Assembly (NCBI GenBank): GCA_963796155.1
Contig: CAWCKT010000015.1
Coordinates: forward strand, 1 to 64,000
DNA length: 64,000 nucleotides
Direction of reading: 5' to 3'
From: AP-15 sp963796155
Lineage (GTDB): Bacteria; Pseudomonadota; Alphaproteobacteria; ATCC43930; CGMCC-115725
In this document: piece after piece, positions 1 through 8,445 of the stretch
Position numbering within the stretch: position 1 is the first letter of the stretch
Layout of the letters: each line of letters starts with the position of its first letter
Notes under the pieces: model-generated
What the model was told of the DNA's origin: nothing
The model's input: the letters and a program-made list of their open reading frames with translations, nothing else
Database searches by the model: none
Program-made: the position numbers and the translations under genes

Positions 1-144
1 TCGGACATTCTTCCCACCTCACCTCAGAGCTTTCGGGGATGGACTTTGACGCCTGCCAGGAATTCGGGCAAACGGAAGATGAGCGTCGGCGTTTCGCCTG
101 CGGTCGCCACCGTTGTTCGCATCGGCAATCGGAAAACCCCAGTC

Positions 145-1560
145 ATGCGCCGACCGAGGATTCGCCTGGCGATCCTGGCAGCGGCAGGGATGGCCCTCGC
201 GGCACCCTGCCGCGCGCAAGCGCCGGTCAATGCCGCTGCGGGCGTGTTCGTGCCGGGGTCGCGCGATGCTGCGGGCAGGTTCATGGGCGGCACCGAAATG
301 CGCGCGCTCGAGGCGCATGCCGGAAAGCTCTATGCCGGGAACGGCTACTGGGAGGATCGGCCTGGGCCGGAGGGGCTGCAAGGCGCGCAGATCCTCGTGC
401 TCGACGGCCCTGGCGCCGGGTGGCGCGTAGACCACGATTTCGACGAGCGCATGCCGAGCGGGCGCCCGCGCGACCTCGCGGTCTCGGCCCTCAATGAGAT
501 TGGCTTCGCGACCGATTGGCGCGGCACGCGTCTGCCACAAAGGGTCACGGTGCTGCTCGCCGCGGTGTGGGACCTGACCGGCACGGCGCGGGCGTTCGCG
601 CGCGACGATGCGACCGGCGCGTGGTCCGCCGCGACGTTGGCAGAGGATCGCCCGAAACCGAATTTCCTGCCGCAGCTGCGCAGCTTCGGCGCGCACCGCG
701 ACCGGGTGACTGGGGTCGACCTGGTTTTTGCGGGGGACAGTCCGCGCGGGATCTTCAGCGGCGGCTATGATGCCTCGGCTCCCGGCCGCGTCCGCTGGGA
801 CGCTGCTCCGGAACTCGGTCTTTCGGACGTGTCGGAAGCGGGCTTGTCCGGCACGAATGCCGGTTTGCGGGTCAGCAGCTTTGCCGAATGCGATGGCCGC
901 CTCTATGCCGCCATCGGACAGCAGATCTATGAGAGGATCGACGGGAAGACGCCGAATTGGCGGCTCGTCTACACCAACAATTATCCCGGCCACTCGGAGA
1001 CCGGGCTGCGCGGGCTCACCGCGATCCCCGAACCCGCCGGCCACGGTGAGGTCCTGCTCGCAGCCGTCGAGGGCAACGCGGCGCGGATCGTGCGCGTCGA
1101 TCCGCGCGACGGCCGCGAGGTCACGGAGCTCGACCTGGCGGATTTTCTCCGCCGGGGCTGGGGAATGCCGGCCAGCTATGTGATCGCCGCCTACAACGAC
1201 ATGGCGAAAATCCGCGATCCCGCCGGCGGCGCGGCGCTGCTGATCGGGATCGAGGCGTTCATCCCGCTGCAGGCGGCGACCGCCGCAGAGCACAGCGTCG
1301 TCACCGTCGGGTACGGACGTCTCGAAGCCGGTGGCTGGTACCTGGTGCGCCGCGCCAACGGGCATTACGATCTCGCCCGGATTGCCGCAGCACCAGGCCG
1401 GCCGCTGGTGGCGACGCGGTCGATCCGGGTTTCGCCCTTCCCGCAAGATGGGGACGCCGTCTATTTTGCGGGCTACGATGCCAATAAGGCGCCGGCGCAC
1501 GACACGGCCTGGATCTATCGCGCCGAGGGCGCGACGGTAGTGGGCGGGCCGTCGCGCTGA
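145..1560 (+). CDS. Secreted protein of unknown function
   Basis: I do not recognise a family for this protein of about 471 residues. The chosen ATG gives a clean signal peptide: an Arg-rich start (MRRPRIR), a hydrophobic core and an Ala-x-Ala type end (CRAQA), so it is probably exported to the periplasm. An upstream in-frame ATG at 46 would add 33 residues that do not resemble a signal peptide. The mature part is rich in Gly, Asp and Trp with recurring beta-type stretches such as KLYAGNGYW, RLYAAIGQQIYERI and GEVLLAAVEGN, which resembles a beta-propeller or sugar-binding fold; that is only an impression. It lies 42 bases upstream of the rhodanese/cyclase fragment and shows no frame problem. 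Confidence 0.75.
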   Translation: MRRPRIRLAILAAAGMALAAPCRAQAPVNAAAGVFVPGSRDAAGRFMGGTEMRALEAHAGKLYAGNGYWEDRPGPEGLQGAQILVLDGPGAGWRVDHDFDERMPSGRPRDLAVSALNEIGFATDWRGTRLPQRVTVLLAAVWDLTGTARAFARDDATGAWSAATLAEDRPKPNFLPQLRSFGAHRDRVTGVDLVFAGDSPRGIFSGGYDASAPGRVRWDAAPELGLSDVSEAGLSGTNAGLRVSSFAECDGRLYAAIGQQIYERIDGKTPNWRLVYTNNYPGHSETGLRGLTAIPEPAGHGEVLLAAVEGNAARIVRVDPRDGREVTELDLADFLRRGWGMPASYVIAAYNDMAKIRDPAGGAALLIGIEAFIPLQAATAAEHSVVTVGYGRLEAGGWYLVRRANGHYDLARIAAAPGRPLVATRSIRVSPFPQDGDAVYFAGYDANKAPAHDTAWIYRAEGATVVGGPSR

Positions 1561-1602
1561 TGCTATGAAGCGCCGCATCCGGATTGCGGGAGGGCACCAG
1601 CC

Positions 1603-1929
1603 ATGCCGGGCACCATCGCAGCGGCGGAATTGCGCCGCCGGTATCACGCGGGCGGCGAGATCGCGATCGTCGATGCGCGTGACGAGGGCGTCTTTCACGA
1701 ACGGCATCTGCTGATGGCTTCGTGCCTGCCGCTCTCCCGGGTCGAATTGCTCGCACCGGGCCTGTTGCCGCGGCGCTCGGCGCCGATCGTCGTCTGCGAT
1801 GACAGCAAGGCGCGTGCTCGAGCTGGAGCCTGGCTTCACCGTCTCCGGCTTCGTTCGGGCTCATACCGGCCGGGCAGACATCTGGAGCCGATCGGCGACG
1901 CACTGCGCCGGCTGGGCCTTCCGGAATAG
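1603..1929 (+). pseudogene. Chimeric fragment: rhodanese N-terminus joined to cyclase C-terminus
   Basis: An open frame of 108 codons whose first about 70 codons are a near copy of the first rhodanese domain of the gene at 3759 (shared residues include FHERHLLMASCLPLSR and SAPIVVCDD). From about 1811 the DNA switches to a near copy of the last about 115 bases of the cyclase gene ending at 3729; after a one-base difference it finishes in the cyclase frame as EPIGDALRRLGLPE. It is therefore a recombination scar, not a functional enzyme: the rhodanese fold is incomplete, although the VVCDD cysteine is kept. It sits 23 bases before the intact cyclase start and records a past tandem duplication and deletion. 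Confidence 0.75.
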
Positions 1930-1952
1930 CGCCGGTTAGGGGAGGAGGCGAT

Positions 1953-3729
1953 TTGGCGGAGGAACGGGTAGAGCGGCGGCTGGCGGCGATCCTTTGCGCC
2001 GATGTCGTCGGATATTCGCGGCTGATGGGGGGCGCGGACGAGGAAAAAACCCTCGCCGTTCTGAAGGGCCACCGGCGTGAACTGATCGATCCGCTGATCG
2101 ACCAACACCGCGGGCGCATCTTCAAGACCACCGGCGACGGCATGCTGATCGAGTTCGCCTCGGTCGTCGACGCCGTGCGCTGCGCCGTCGTCGTGCAGCA
2201 AGGGATGGAGGATCGCAGCGCCAATCTGCCGGAGAGCGAGCGCATCCGCTTTCGCATCGGCATCAACCTCGGCGACATCATGGTCGACGAAGGCGACATG
2301 TTCGGTGACGGCGTCAATGTGGCGGCGCGGATCGAGGCGCTCGCCGCACCAGGGGAGATCTGCGTCAGTGCCTCGGTGCGCGAGCAGATCGGCGAAAAGC
2401 TGCCGATCGGGTTTGCCGATCTCGGCGAGCATGGCGTCAAGAACATCGCACGGCCGGTGCGCGTCTACCGCGTCGAGAAGGGAGCCGAGCCGCACACGGG
2501 CGCTGCGGAAGATCCGAGAAAAGAGCCGCTCGCGCTCAGCGCGGACGCACCATCGATCGCGGTGCTGCCGTTCGCCAACATGAGCGGCGATCCCGAGCAG
2601 GAATATTTCGTCGACGGTATCGTCGAAGACATCATCACCGGCCTGTCGCGGATCAGATGGCTTCACGTTCTCGCCCGCAACTCGACCTTTATCTACAAGG
2701 GCCGGGTGGTCGACGTGAAGCAGGTCGGCCGTGACCTGGGCGTGCGCTATGTCCTTGAAGGCAGTCTGCGCAAGGCCGGCAACCGCGTCCGCCTCACCGC
2801 CCAGCTGATCGAGGCGGGGACCGGCAGGCATGTCTGGGCCGAGCGCTACGATCGCGCGCTCGACGACATCTTTGCGGTTCAGGACGAGATCACCTTGAGT
2901 GTGGTCGGTTACATCGAGCCGAGCCTGCGCCAGGCCGAGATCGAGCGCGCCAAACGCAAGCGCCCGGAAAACCTCGACGCCTACGATCTCTACCTGCGCG
3001 CCCTGCCTCACGCCATGGTGTTTATGCCGGGGGATGCCGACAAGGCGCTGCCGCTGCTTCGCCAGTCGCTCGAGCTCGAGCCGGACTTCGCGGCGGCGCA
3101 TGCCGCCGCGGCGTGGTGCCACGAACAGCGCTATCTGCGCGGCGGCCTGCATGCCGCGGACAAAACCGCCGCACTCGACCATGCCCGCGCCGCGATCGAG
3201 GCCGGCGCCGACGACGCCGGGACATTGGCGACCGCGGGGTTCGTCATCGGTCTCGTCGACCATGACTACGAGACCGCGATGAACGCGATCGACCGCGGCT
3301 TGGCACTCACCCCGTCGTCTTCGTTGGCGCTGAGCTTGGGATCGGTCATCCTCGGCCATGCCGGGCGGACGGCGGAGGCCGTCGAATACGCCGAACGCGC
3401 GCTGCGGTGGTGTCCGCTGGACCGGACAGTCCATCTGCCCTATGTCGGCCTCGGCATCGCCCATTGCGCCGCTGCCGATTGGCAGGCCGCAATCCCAGCC
3501 TGCGGCAGGGCGGAACAAGCCAATCCGCGCTTCAGCCTGCCCTATTTCCTGCGAGCCGCCGCCTTGTGCGCGGCTCGGCCGCATCGAGGAGGCTAAGGTC
3601 GCGGGCCGGCGAGGGCTCGAACTGGAGCCCGGCTTCACGGTCTCCGGCTTCGTTCGGGCTCATACCGGCCGCGCCGAGATCTGGGAGCCGATCGGCGACG
3701 CGCTGCGCCGACTGGATCTGCCGGAGTAA
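1953..3729 (+). CDS. Class III adenylate/guanylate cyclase with TolB-like and TPR domains (one frameshift)
   Basis: Predicted nucleotide cyclase making cAMP or cGMP. Residues 10-170 form a class III catalytic domain: the first metal Asp is in CADVVGYS, the second in TTGDGMLIEF, and the transition-state Asn/Arg lie in GVNVAARIEA. Residues 195-310 match the TolB-like N-terminal module (SIAVLPFANMSGDPEQEYF, VRYVLEGSLRK), followed by TPR-like helices. The starting frame stops at 3596, but the expected C-terminus (GRIEEAK to DALRRLDLPE) continues one frame over to 3729, and the duplicated fragment at 1929 has the same ending. A single extra base near 3570-3578 explains this. TTG start. The same architecture is common in rhizobia. 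The rhodanese gene follows 29 bases later. Confidence 0.85.
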
Positions 3730-3758
3730 CGCTGCCCGGTATCAACAAGGAGACCAGC

Positions 3759-5348
3759 ATGGCCAAGACCATCAGTGCTGCGCAATTGCGCGAGTCCGGT
3801 ACCACTCGGGCGGCGAAATCGCGATCGTCGATGCGCGCGACGAGGGAAGTCTTTCACGAACGGCATCTCTTGATGGCTTCGTGCCTGCCGCTCTCCCGGC
3901 TCGAATTGCTCGCGCCGGGATTATTGCCGCGGCGCTCGGCGCCGATCGTCGTCTGCGATGACGGCGAGGGGTTGGCCGAGCGCACGGCCGCGCGGCTCAT
4001 CGAGGGCGGCTATACCGACGTCTCGGTGCTCGAGGGCGGCGTCAAGGCGTGGGAGGCGGCCGGGTTTCCGATCTATAGCGGCGTGCACGTGCCGAGCAAG
4101 GCGTTCGCCGAGGTCGTCGAACACGAATGCGGGACGCCGTGGATCAGCGCCGAGGAGCTCGCCGAGCGCCAAAAGCGCGGCGAGCGGCTGGCGATCTTCG
4201 ACAGCCGGTCCTACGAGGAATACCACTCGAACAGCATCCCTGGCGCCCTCAGCGTGCCCGGCGCCGAACTCGTCTATCGCTTCAACGAGATGGTGCCGTC
4301 GCCTGACACTTTTGTTGTCGTCAATTGCGGCGGGCGCACACGCAGCATCATCGGCGCGCAGTCGCTGATCGATGCCGGCGTGCCGAACCGCGTCGTCTCG
4401 CTGAAAGACGGCACAATGGCGTGGCACCTCGCCGGGTTCGACGTGGTCGCGGGCGCGGAGCGGAAGGCTCCCGGAGTTTCGGCCGAGGGCCTCGCCGTGG
4501 CGCGGCAGCGTGCCGATGCCGTGGCCCGCCGCTATGGGGTGCCGGTGATCGACCGTGCCAAGCTCGCCGAATGGCAGCGCGAGGCCGACCGCCGCACCCT
4601 TTATGTCATGGACGTGCGCGACCCGGCCGAGTACCGCGCCGGCCACCTGCCGGGATCGGTGATGGCTCCCGGCGGCCAGCTGGTCCAGGAGACCGACAGT
4701 TGGCTCGGCGTCTGGGGTGCCCGCGTCGTGCTGGTCGACGATACCGGCGTCAGGGCGCGCATGACGGCGTCCTGGCTGCGCCGCATGGGCTGGGATGCCG
4801 CCGTGCTCGACGGCGGCCTCGATGGCGTGGCGCCGGAGCGCGGCACGCCGGCGGTGCGCGGCGAAATCTTCCCGCTCGCCGGCCCGGAACCCGCGACGGT
4901 CGAGCCCTCGGAGCTGCAAGCGAACCCGGCCGTCGTGGTCGACTTGGCGCTCAGCCGCTACCACCGGCAGGGGCACATCCCGGGAGCCTGGTTCGCGATC
5001 CGGGCGCATCTCGATGAGGTGCTCGACAAGCTGCCGGCGCAAGGCGAGCTGGTGCTGACCAGCGAGGATGGCGCCATCGCCCGCTTTGCCGCCGCCGAGA
5101 TCGGCACCCGCCGGCGGGTCAAGGTGCTTGCCGGCGGGACTGCCGCGTGGAAAGCCGCCGGGCTGCCGCTCGACACCGGCATGGGCCCGCTCGCCAGCGA
5201 GCCCGACGACGTCTCGCTATCGGCCCGCGACCGGCCGCCCGCCGAACGCGAGCGCTACATGCGCGAATACCTCGCCTGGGAGATCGATCTCGTCAATCAG
5301 ATCGCCCGCGACGGGGACTGCCGCTTCCGGCTCGCCTCAGCTGAGTGA
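3759..5348 (+). CDS. Multidomain rhodanese-like sulfurtransferase (four domains)
   Basis: A 529-residue protein of four rhodanese homology domains (about 1-110, 120-230, 260-370 and 380-480). Rhodaneses move sulfane sulfur from thiosulfate-like donors through an active-site Cys. Domain 1 has VVCDD; domain 2 has the best active loop, CGGRTRS; domain 3 has VLVDD, with Asp in place of Cys; domain 4 has LTSED and no Cys, so two domains look structural. ATG follows a good ribosome site (AAGGAG). Odd: compared with the copy at 1603, the DNA has 2 extra bases near 3790 and 1 more near 3846, so residues about 12-30 of domain 1 are read out of frame (the alternate frame gives GGEIAIVDARDEG) before the frame is restored. 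Confidence 0.85.
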   Translation: MAKTISAAQLRESGTTRAAKSRSSMRATREVFHERHLLMASCLPLSRLELLAPGLLPRRSAPIVVCDDGEGLAERTAARLIEGGYTDVSVLEGGVKAWEAAGFPIYSGVHVPSKAFAEVVEHECGTPWISAEELAERQKRGERLAIFDSRSYEEYHSNSIPGALSVPGAELVYRFNEMVPSPDTFVVVNCGGRTRSIIGAQSLIDAGVPNRVVSLKDGTMAWHLAGFDVVAGAERKAPGVSAEGLAVARQRADAVARRYGVPVIDRAKLAEWQREADRRTLYVMDVRDPAEYRAGHLPGSVMAPGGQLVQETDSWLGVWGARVVLVDDTGVRARMTASWLRRMGWDAAVLDGGLDGVAPERGTPAVRGEIFPLAGPEPATVEPSELQANPAVVVDLALSRYHRQGHIPGAWFAIRAHLDEVLDKLPAQGELVLTSEDGAIARFAAAEIGTRRRVKVLAGGTAAWKAAGLPLDTGMGPLASEPDDVSLSARDRPPAERERYMREYLAWEIDLVNQIARDGDCRFRLASAE

Positions 5349-5363
5349 GGGGGCGCGCCCCAA

Positions 5364-6089
5364 TTACTCGGGCCGCCGCTCCTCCAAGTCTCGTTCCGCA
5401 TCCGTCAGGGCCTGTGGCTCGACCAAGAGACCCTGTCGTTCGTAGCGGCGCCGGCTCCGGCTGAAGCGGACCACGACAGCGGATCTGGCACTTTTCGCCT
5501 TGGCCCGGCGGGTCAGCAGCGCATCTCCCGCCGGCAGGAACTCGAGATCTTCGAGACCGACGCAGCGCAGGCAAGCCGGGCCGGGATTTTCCATCACCAG
5601 AAGACCGCCGCTGCCGCCGCACCGATGGCAGGTCCATTCGGTGTTCAATGGCTGGATCACCACCAGATCCGGTGCACGGGTTGCTTTTTCCGCCAAGCGC
5701 TCGCGCTTCCGCTCGGAAAGCTCGGGCGAGACCCAGTGGGTTCGGTAGAGCTTCTCGATCGTCGTGTTCCCGCTCCGGCTGAAGCGCAGTCTCGTTCGCT
5801 GCGGCGTGCGCGCGACATAGTCCGTCTCGCTCGCGACAAGCCCCTTTCCGGCCGCCCAGGTGCGGATCCGCTTCATCGCTTCGGAGATGCGCGCCGGGTT
5901 GGTCTGGATGGCCTCCTCGAGGCTGTCGATCTGACCCTGCTGCCAGCGTTTCACCGTTCCGGGGTCGAGCCAACCGATACCGACGAGCACGTCGAGGGGG
6001 CTCACATAGTGCTGGGCTGCGAGCGCCGTCTCCGCCGCTTTGCTGATGCGATCGGCAAGCCTGGCGCGATTCTTCGGCGTCATCGGCAC
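5364..6089 (-). CDS. Uncharacterised protein with a C-terminal zinc ribbon
   Basis: A 241-residue basic protein of unknown function, transcribed toward the rhodanese gene and ending 16 bases from it. The N-terminal half is helical (NRARLADRISKAAETALAAQ). The centre has two Cys pairs, CHRCGG and CLRC, separated by about 15 residues, as in a zinc-ribbon or knuckle. The C-terminus is Arg/Lys-rich (RRAKAKSARSAVVVRFSRSR). A zinc-stabilised nucleic-acid-binding protein is plausible but not shown. ATG at 6089. No partner gene is evident. Confidence 0.7.
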   Translation of the reverse strand: MPMTPKNRARLADRISKAAETALAAQHYVSPLDVLVGIGWLDPGTVKRWQQGQIDSLEEAIQTNPARISEAMKRIRTWAAGKGLVASETDYVARTPQRTRLRFSRSGNTTIEKLYRTHWVSPELSERKRERLAEKATRAPDLVVIQPLNTEWTCHRCGGSGGLLVMENPGPACLRCVGLEDLEFLPAGDALLTRRAKAKSARSAVVVRFSRSRRRYERQGLLVEPQALTDAERDLEERRPE

Positions 6090-6137
6090 AGAATAGCACC
6101 GGACGCCGGGGAGCAGCAGCCGACCCTCTCTGGCTTG

Positions 6138-6395
6138 CTAAGCGACCAGCCTGAACCCGGCCGCGGCAAAGTGATGATCGAACGAGCCCAAGGACGCGGG
6201 CGCGGAGATTCGGCTGACATGCAAACCGCGCATCATCGCATCGTGCAGGCGGGCGCACCCGTCGCCGACCCGGACGCCAAGGCTGAGGATCGTGCCGCGG
6301 TTGACGCCGGTCACCCGCTCGGTTGCGCGGACGCTGACGCCTTCACAGAGCGCGGCAATCGCCTCAACCTGCTTGTCGCGAGGTAGAATATTCAT
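6138..6395 (-). pseudogene. Truncated IS1-family transposase (InsA-like N-terminus)
   Basis: From the ATG at 6395 the product begins MNILPRDKQVEAIAALCEGV and continues VRATERVTGVNRGTI, typical of the helix-turn-helix N-terminus of IS1-family transposases found in alphaproteobacteria. The family resemblance ends after RLHDAMMRGLHVSRI, where the sequence changes to unrelated residues and stops at 6138. In intact members this point leads into the DDE nuclease domain, so the gene is cut to about one third. The frame is open upstream to 6491, but that stretch is the element's leader. Confidence 0.65.
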
Positions 6396-6494
6396 GGGGC
6401 AATCCATGATGCGGCATTGCCCCTGAAGCGGATGGAACGTATCCACCACAATCGCTATATTGGCGCTCACGATCATCGCTTCAGGGGGCAATCC
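6138..6494 (-). mobile_element. Remnant of an IS1-family insertion sequence (left end and transposase N-terminus)
   Basis: The minus strand starts at about 6494 with an inverted-repeat-like end (GGATTGCCCCCTGAAGCG) and continues into the N-terminal coding part of an IS1-type transposase. The DDE catalytic part and right end are missing, so the element is dead. A second, inverted copy of the end motif lies inside at 6412-6428, so the leader can form a hairpin. The element sits next to the tRNA and the AT-rich toxin-antitoxin patch, consistent with a recombination-prone site. Confidence 0.65.
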
Positions 6495-6553
6495 CTGGGT
6501 TGGTGGTCTAGGAGCTGGCTGCCGTTGGCGCGGTGACCAGCTCCGCTCGTTAG

Positions 6554-6629
6554 TGGTCCCCCGGACGGGATCTGACCCCGTGTTTCGGAGGTGTAAGCTC
6601 CGCGTTCTAGACCGCTAAACTACCGGGGG
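6554..6629 (-). tRNA. tRNA-Val(UAC), atypical, CCA encoded
   Basis: The minus strand folds as a 76-base tRNA. Acceptor stem CCCCCGG/CCGGGGG (7 pairs, C1-G72), positions 8-9 TA, D stem GTTT/GAAC, anticodon stem CGGAG/CTCCG with loop CTTACAC (anticodon UAC, valine), T stem ACGGG/CCCGT, discriminator A and an encoded CCA. The T loop is GTCAGAT instead of the usual TTCRANN: T54 is replaced by G and the conserved A58 by G, so tertiary contacts would be weakened. It does not look like the standard alphaproteobacterial tRNA-Val, which begins with G. It may be a horizontally acquired or phage-type tRNA, or a decaying copy. Confidence 0.75.
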
Positions 6630-6720
6630 ACCCGCCTAACTCTTTGAAAAGCCCACTTCTTGGCTGGTGTAAGCGGCTCGGAGGTGGTTTTTCGCTGCGT
6701 CAAGTGTCTAATTATACCGA

Positions 6721-6765
6721 TTTTGTGATATCTGAGTCAAGGGCAAGCATATCATATTTGTGATA
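6721..6765 (+). promoter_or_regulatory. Candidate operator/promoter of the toxin-antitoxin operon
   Basis: An AT-rich stretch just before the toxin start contains two direct copies of TTTGTGATA (6722-6730 and 6757-6765) and an inverted repeat TATCA-N6-TGATA (6750-6765). HigA-type antitoxins usually bind such palindromes to repress their own operon, so autoregulation is a fair inference. No experimental mapping is implied. Confidence 0.45.
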
Positions 6766-6775
6766 ATAGGCCTTG

Positions 6776-7132
6776 ATGGCTTGGCGGCTCCTGCAATATA
6801 ATGGGGCGTTCGACACGTTCTGGGCGGGTTGCACCGCAGAAATGCGGGACGCGCTACGCCCAAAGCTTGCGCGTTTGGCTTTGAGTGGAAACCAAACCGG
6901 TTCCCCGCTCACCGAACCTATGGGAGATGGGCTGTTTGAGTTTCGTGCTAGGTGGAAGAAAGTGCGGATACGGTTGCTATTTGGTTTTATGCCGGGGCGC
7001 TGCGTCGTTTTTGTGTGGGGAGGAACCAAGGATCAGCGGCGCTTGCCTCCTGATGTAATCCAGAGGGCACGGACCCTCCTAGCCGAAGCGGTAGCCGCAC
7101 AGGAGAGAATCAATGTCGCTCAGCTCCATTGA
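6776..7132 (+). CDS. higB: HigB/RelE-type toxin (phage Gp49-like family)
   Basis: A 118-residue protein with the pattern of the Gp49-like HigB branch of RelE-fold toxins: an N-terminal amphipathic part, then PLTEPMGDGLFEFRARW, RIRLLFGFMPGRCVVFVWG and a C-terminal helix (PPDVIQRARTLL). Members are mRNA interferases that cut at the ribosome. The ATG at 6776 is used; a TTG lies one codon upstream. It comes first in the operon and overlaps the antitoxin gene by 20 bases, the toxin-first order usual for higBA. Codon use is less GC-biased than in the flanking chromosome, which suggests transfer. The family call rests on motif pattern, not on a search. Confidence 0.75.
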   Translation: MAWRLLQYNGAFDTFWAGCTAEMRDALRPKLARLALSGNQTGSPLTEPMGDGLFEFRARWKKVRIRLLFGFMPGRCVVFVWGGTKDQRRLPPDVIQRARTLLAEAVAAQERINVAQLH

Positions 7133-7697
7133 CCTCGGGCTTCGAGAGATCCTAAGCGATCCCGTACGCCGGCAAGAATTCTTTCGAACGGTCACTCAGG
7201 ACGACATTGCCGCCCAAATCCGTGCGCTACGGAAAGTGCGCGGATTAACTCAGACCAAATTTGCTGAGTTGGCGGGCATGAAGCAGTCCGCAGTCTCACG
7301 GATCGAGCAAGCGGAGTACGCGAGTTGGGCGCTCGCCACCCTTTTTCGCGCCGCCGGCGCACTCAACGCACGTTGGCGCATGATCCTTGAACCCTGCGAA
7401 GATGCGGTTAAAGAATTTCTCGACCTTGACGAAGGCGCTAGCCAACAAATCACTCCCGCGTCAGCTAGCAACCCAGAAAATCAGCAAGCCGCTATCGTCA
7501 ATGCACTTGTCGCAATGCCTACACATAGGCATGAAGTGGGATTGATATCTGTGGAACAGGTAACGGAGGTCAGCAGATTTCTTGAGTTTGACGTAACATC
7601 TGTATTACCTATGGAGCCAGAGTTGCGATCACGGACAGTGACGGACCACACTGATCTGATGTCTCTCCCGGCAACGATCGGGGGTCCAAATGCCTGA
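7113..7697 (+). CDS. higA: HigA-type XRE antitoxin with long C-terminal extension
   Basis: A 194-residue protein. Residues about 30-90 hold an XRE/Cro helix-turn-helix (IRALRKVRGLTQTKFAELAG, then KQSAVSRIEQAEY), the DNA-binding part that should neutralise the toxin and repress the operon. Typical HigA antitoxins are about 90-120 residues; here about 90 more follow (from ASQQITPASASN to the end), with no family I recognise. The ATG overlaps the toxin gene and the stop overlaps the next gene by 8 bases, so the three are probably translationally coupled. An extended C-terminus is a known feature of antitoxins in toxin-antitoxin-chaperone systems. Confidence 0.75.
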   Translation: MSLSSIDLGLREILSDPVRRQEFFRTVTQDDIAAQIRALRKVRGLTQTKFAELAGMKQSAVSRIEQAEYASWALATLFRAAGALNARWRMILEPCEDAVKEFLDLDEGASQQITPASASNPENQQAAIVNALVAMPTHRHEVGLISVEQVTEVSRFLEFDVTSVLPMEPELRSRTVTDHTDLMSLPATIGGPNA

Positions 7698-8217
7698 AGA
7701 GCAAAAACCTGTTGAAAATCCGACCGCGACCGCGGAGCAGTTGGCCAAGTTGATCCCTCCTCATTTAGCCGATCAGGCAGCGAAATTGGCCCCAGCTCTT
7801 GCCGCATTGACCGTCACCAGATCCAGCGATTATAAAACCGTTTATTGCAATATTTACAGAACTCGCATAAGTGCTACTGAAGTAACTATAGTACTTAGCA
7901 GAATAACTCATCGACCAGGTATTTTAATCACTGGTGACGTGATCGAAGAGCAAATAGAGATTGTTATGGCGTGGCCAGAGCTAAAAATGTTTGAGAAGAC
8001 TATGCGGTCTCTTGTGGATGCGTTTGAAATGGAGGTTGGCATTATACCTATTTCGCCCACCTTTCAGCCAAACCTTGAAAGCCAGCGAGAGGCCGTGAAG
8101 ATGTTGGGCTTATCTACCACCGAACGTGAGGTCTCTCTCACTTCTGACCGCGAGCAAATCCCATCAGGTGACCTGGCTTATCCGACGCGCAAGCGTCAAC
8201 GGCGGAAATCAAGTTAG
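7690..8217 (+). CDS. Third gene of the toxin-antitoxin operon, function unknown
   Basis: A 175-residue protein that starts inside the end of higA (8-base overlap), so it belongs to the same transcript. The centre (DYKTVYCNIYRTRISATEVT, then EEQIEIVMAWPELKMFEKTM) alternates beta strands with a final helix, in the manner of small DUF3467-like proteins. The order toxin, extended antitoxin, third gene also recalls toxin-antitoxin-chaperone operons, where the third protein is SecB-like; I cannot confirm a SecB match. The C-terminus is basic (RKRQRRKSS). Base composition is lower in GC than the surroundings, like its two partners. Confidence 0.6.
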   Translation: MPEEQKPVENPTATAEQLAKLIPPHLADQAAKLAPALAALTVTRSSDYKTVYCNIYRTRISATEVTIVLSRITHRPGILITGDVIEEQIEIVMAWPELKMFEKTMRSLVDAFEMEVGIIPISPTFQPNLESQREAVKMLGLSTTEREVSLTSDREQIPSGDLAYPTRKRQRRKSS

Positions 8218-8445
8218 GATGCCTACCATCCAAATTCGGGACAGCACCGCAAAATCGGCCACCTAGCCCCAAAACCGGCCACTACCCGAATTCGCTCGCG
8301 CTTCAGGCCATTATGACATACGTCAAGTTGGGCGTTTTCCGACGCCGTCGCCGTGCTCATCGAGCAGGCGCTTCGCCCTTGATTGTGTTTCGGCGTCCCG
8401 CTTCGTAAGCTCCGGATCATCGCCGCAGTCGAAGGAAGCCAAGAG
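8218..8445. other. Intergenic region with a possible insertion-sequence end
   Basis: No gene seen. It marks the end of the AT-richer patch. Two direct copies of CAAAAYCGGCCAC lie at 8250-8262 and 8270-8282; repeated GGCCAC-type motifs near a tip are seen in IS21-family ends, so this may be an element remnant. A short minus-strand open frame at 8223-8420 has no recognisable family. Confidence 0.35.

Noticed and set aside
19..1839. Long minus-strand open frame of 606 codons at the window start
   Set aside because: It is antisense to the secreted protein and the rhodanese fragment, is very rich in Arg/Ala/Pro and has no domain likeness. Long antisense frames are common in GC-rich DNA.
6412..6494. 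Short inverted repeats near the IS1 remnant as a terminator
   Set aside because: The stem lies in the element's own leader and there is no U-run; it is better explained as an end motif of the element.
6554..8217. tRNA as the attachment site of an integrated island
   Set aside because: The toxin-antitoxin patch is on the 5' side of the tRNA, no integrase was seen, and no second copy of the tRNA 3' end was found within the window.
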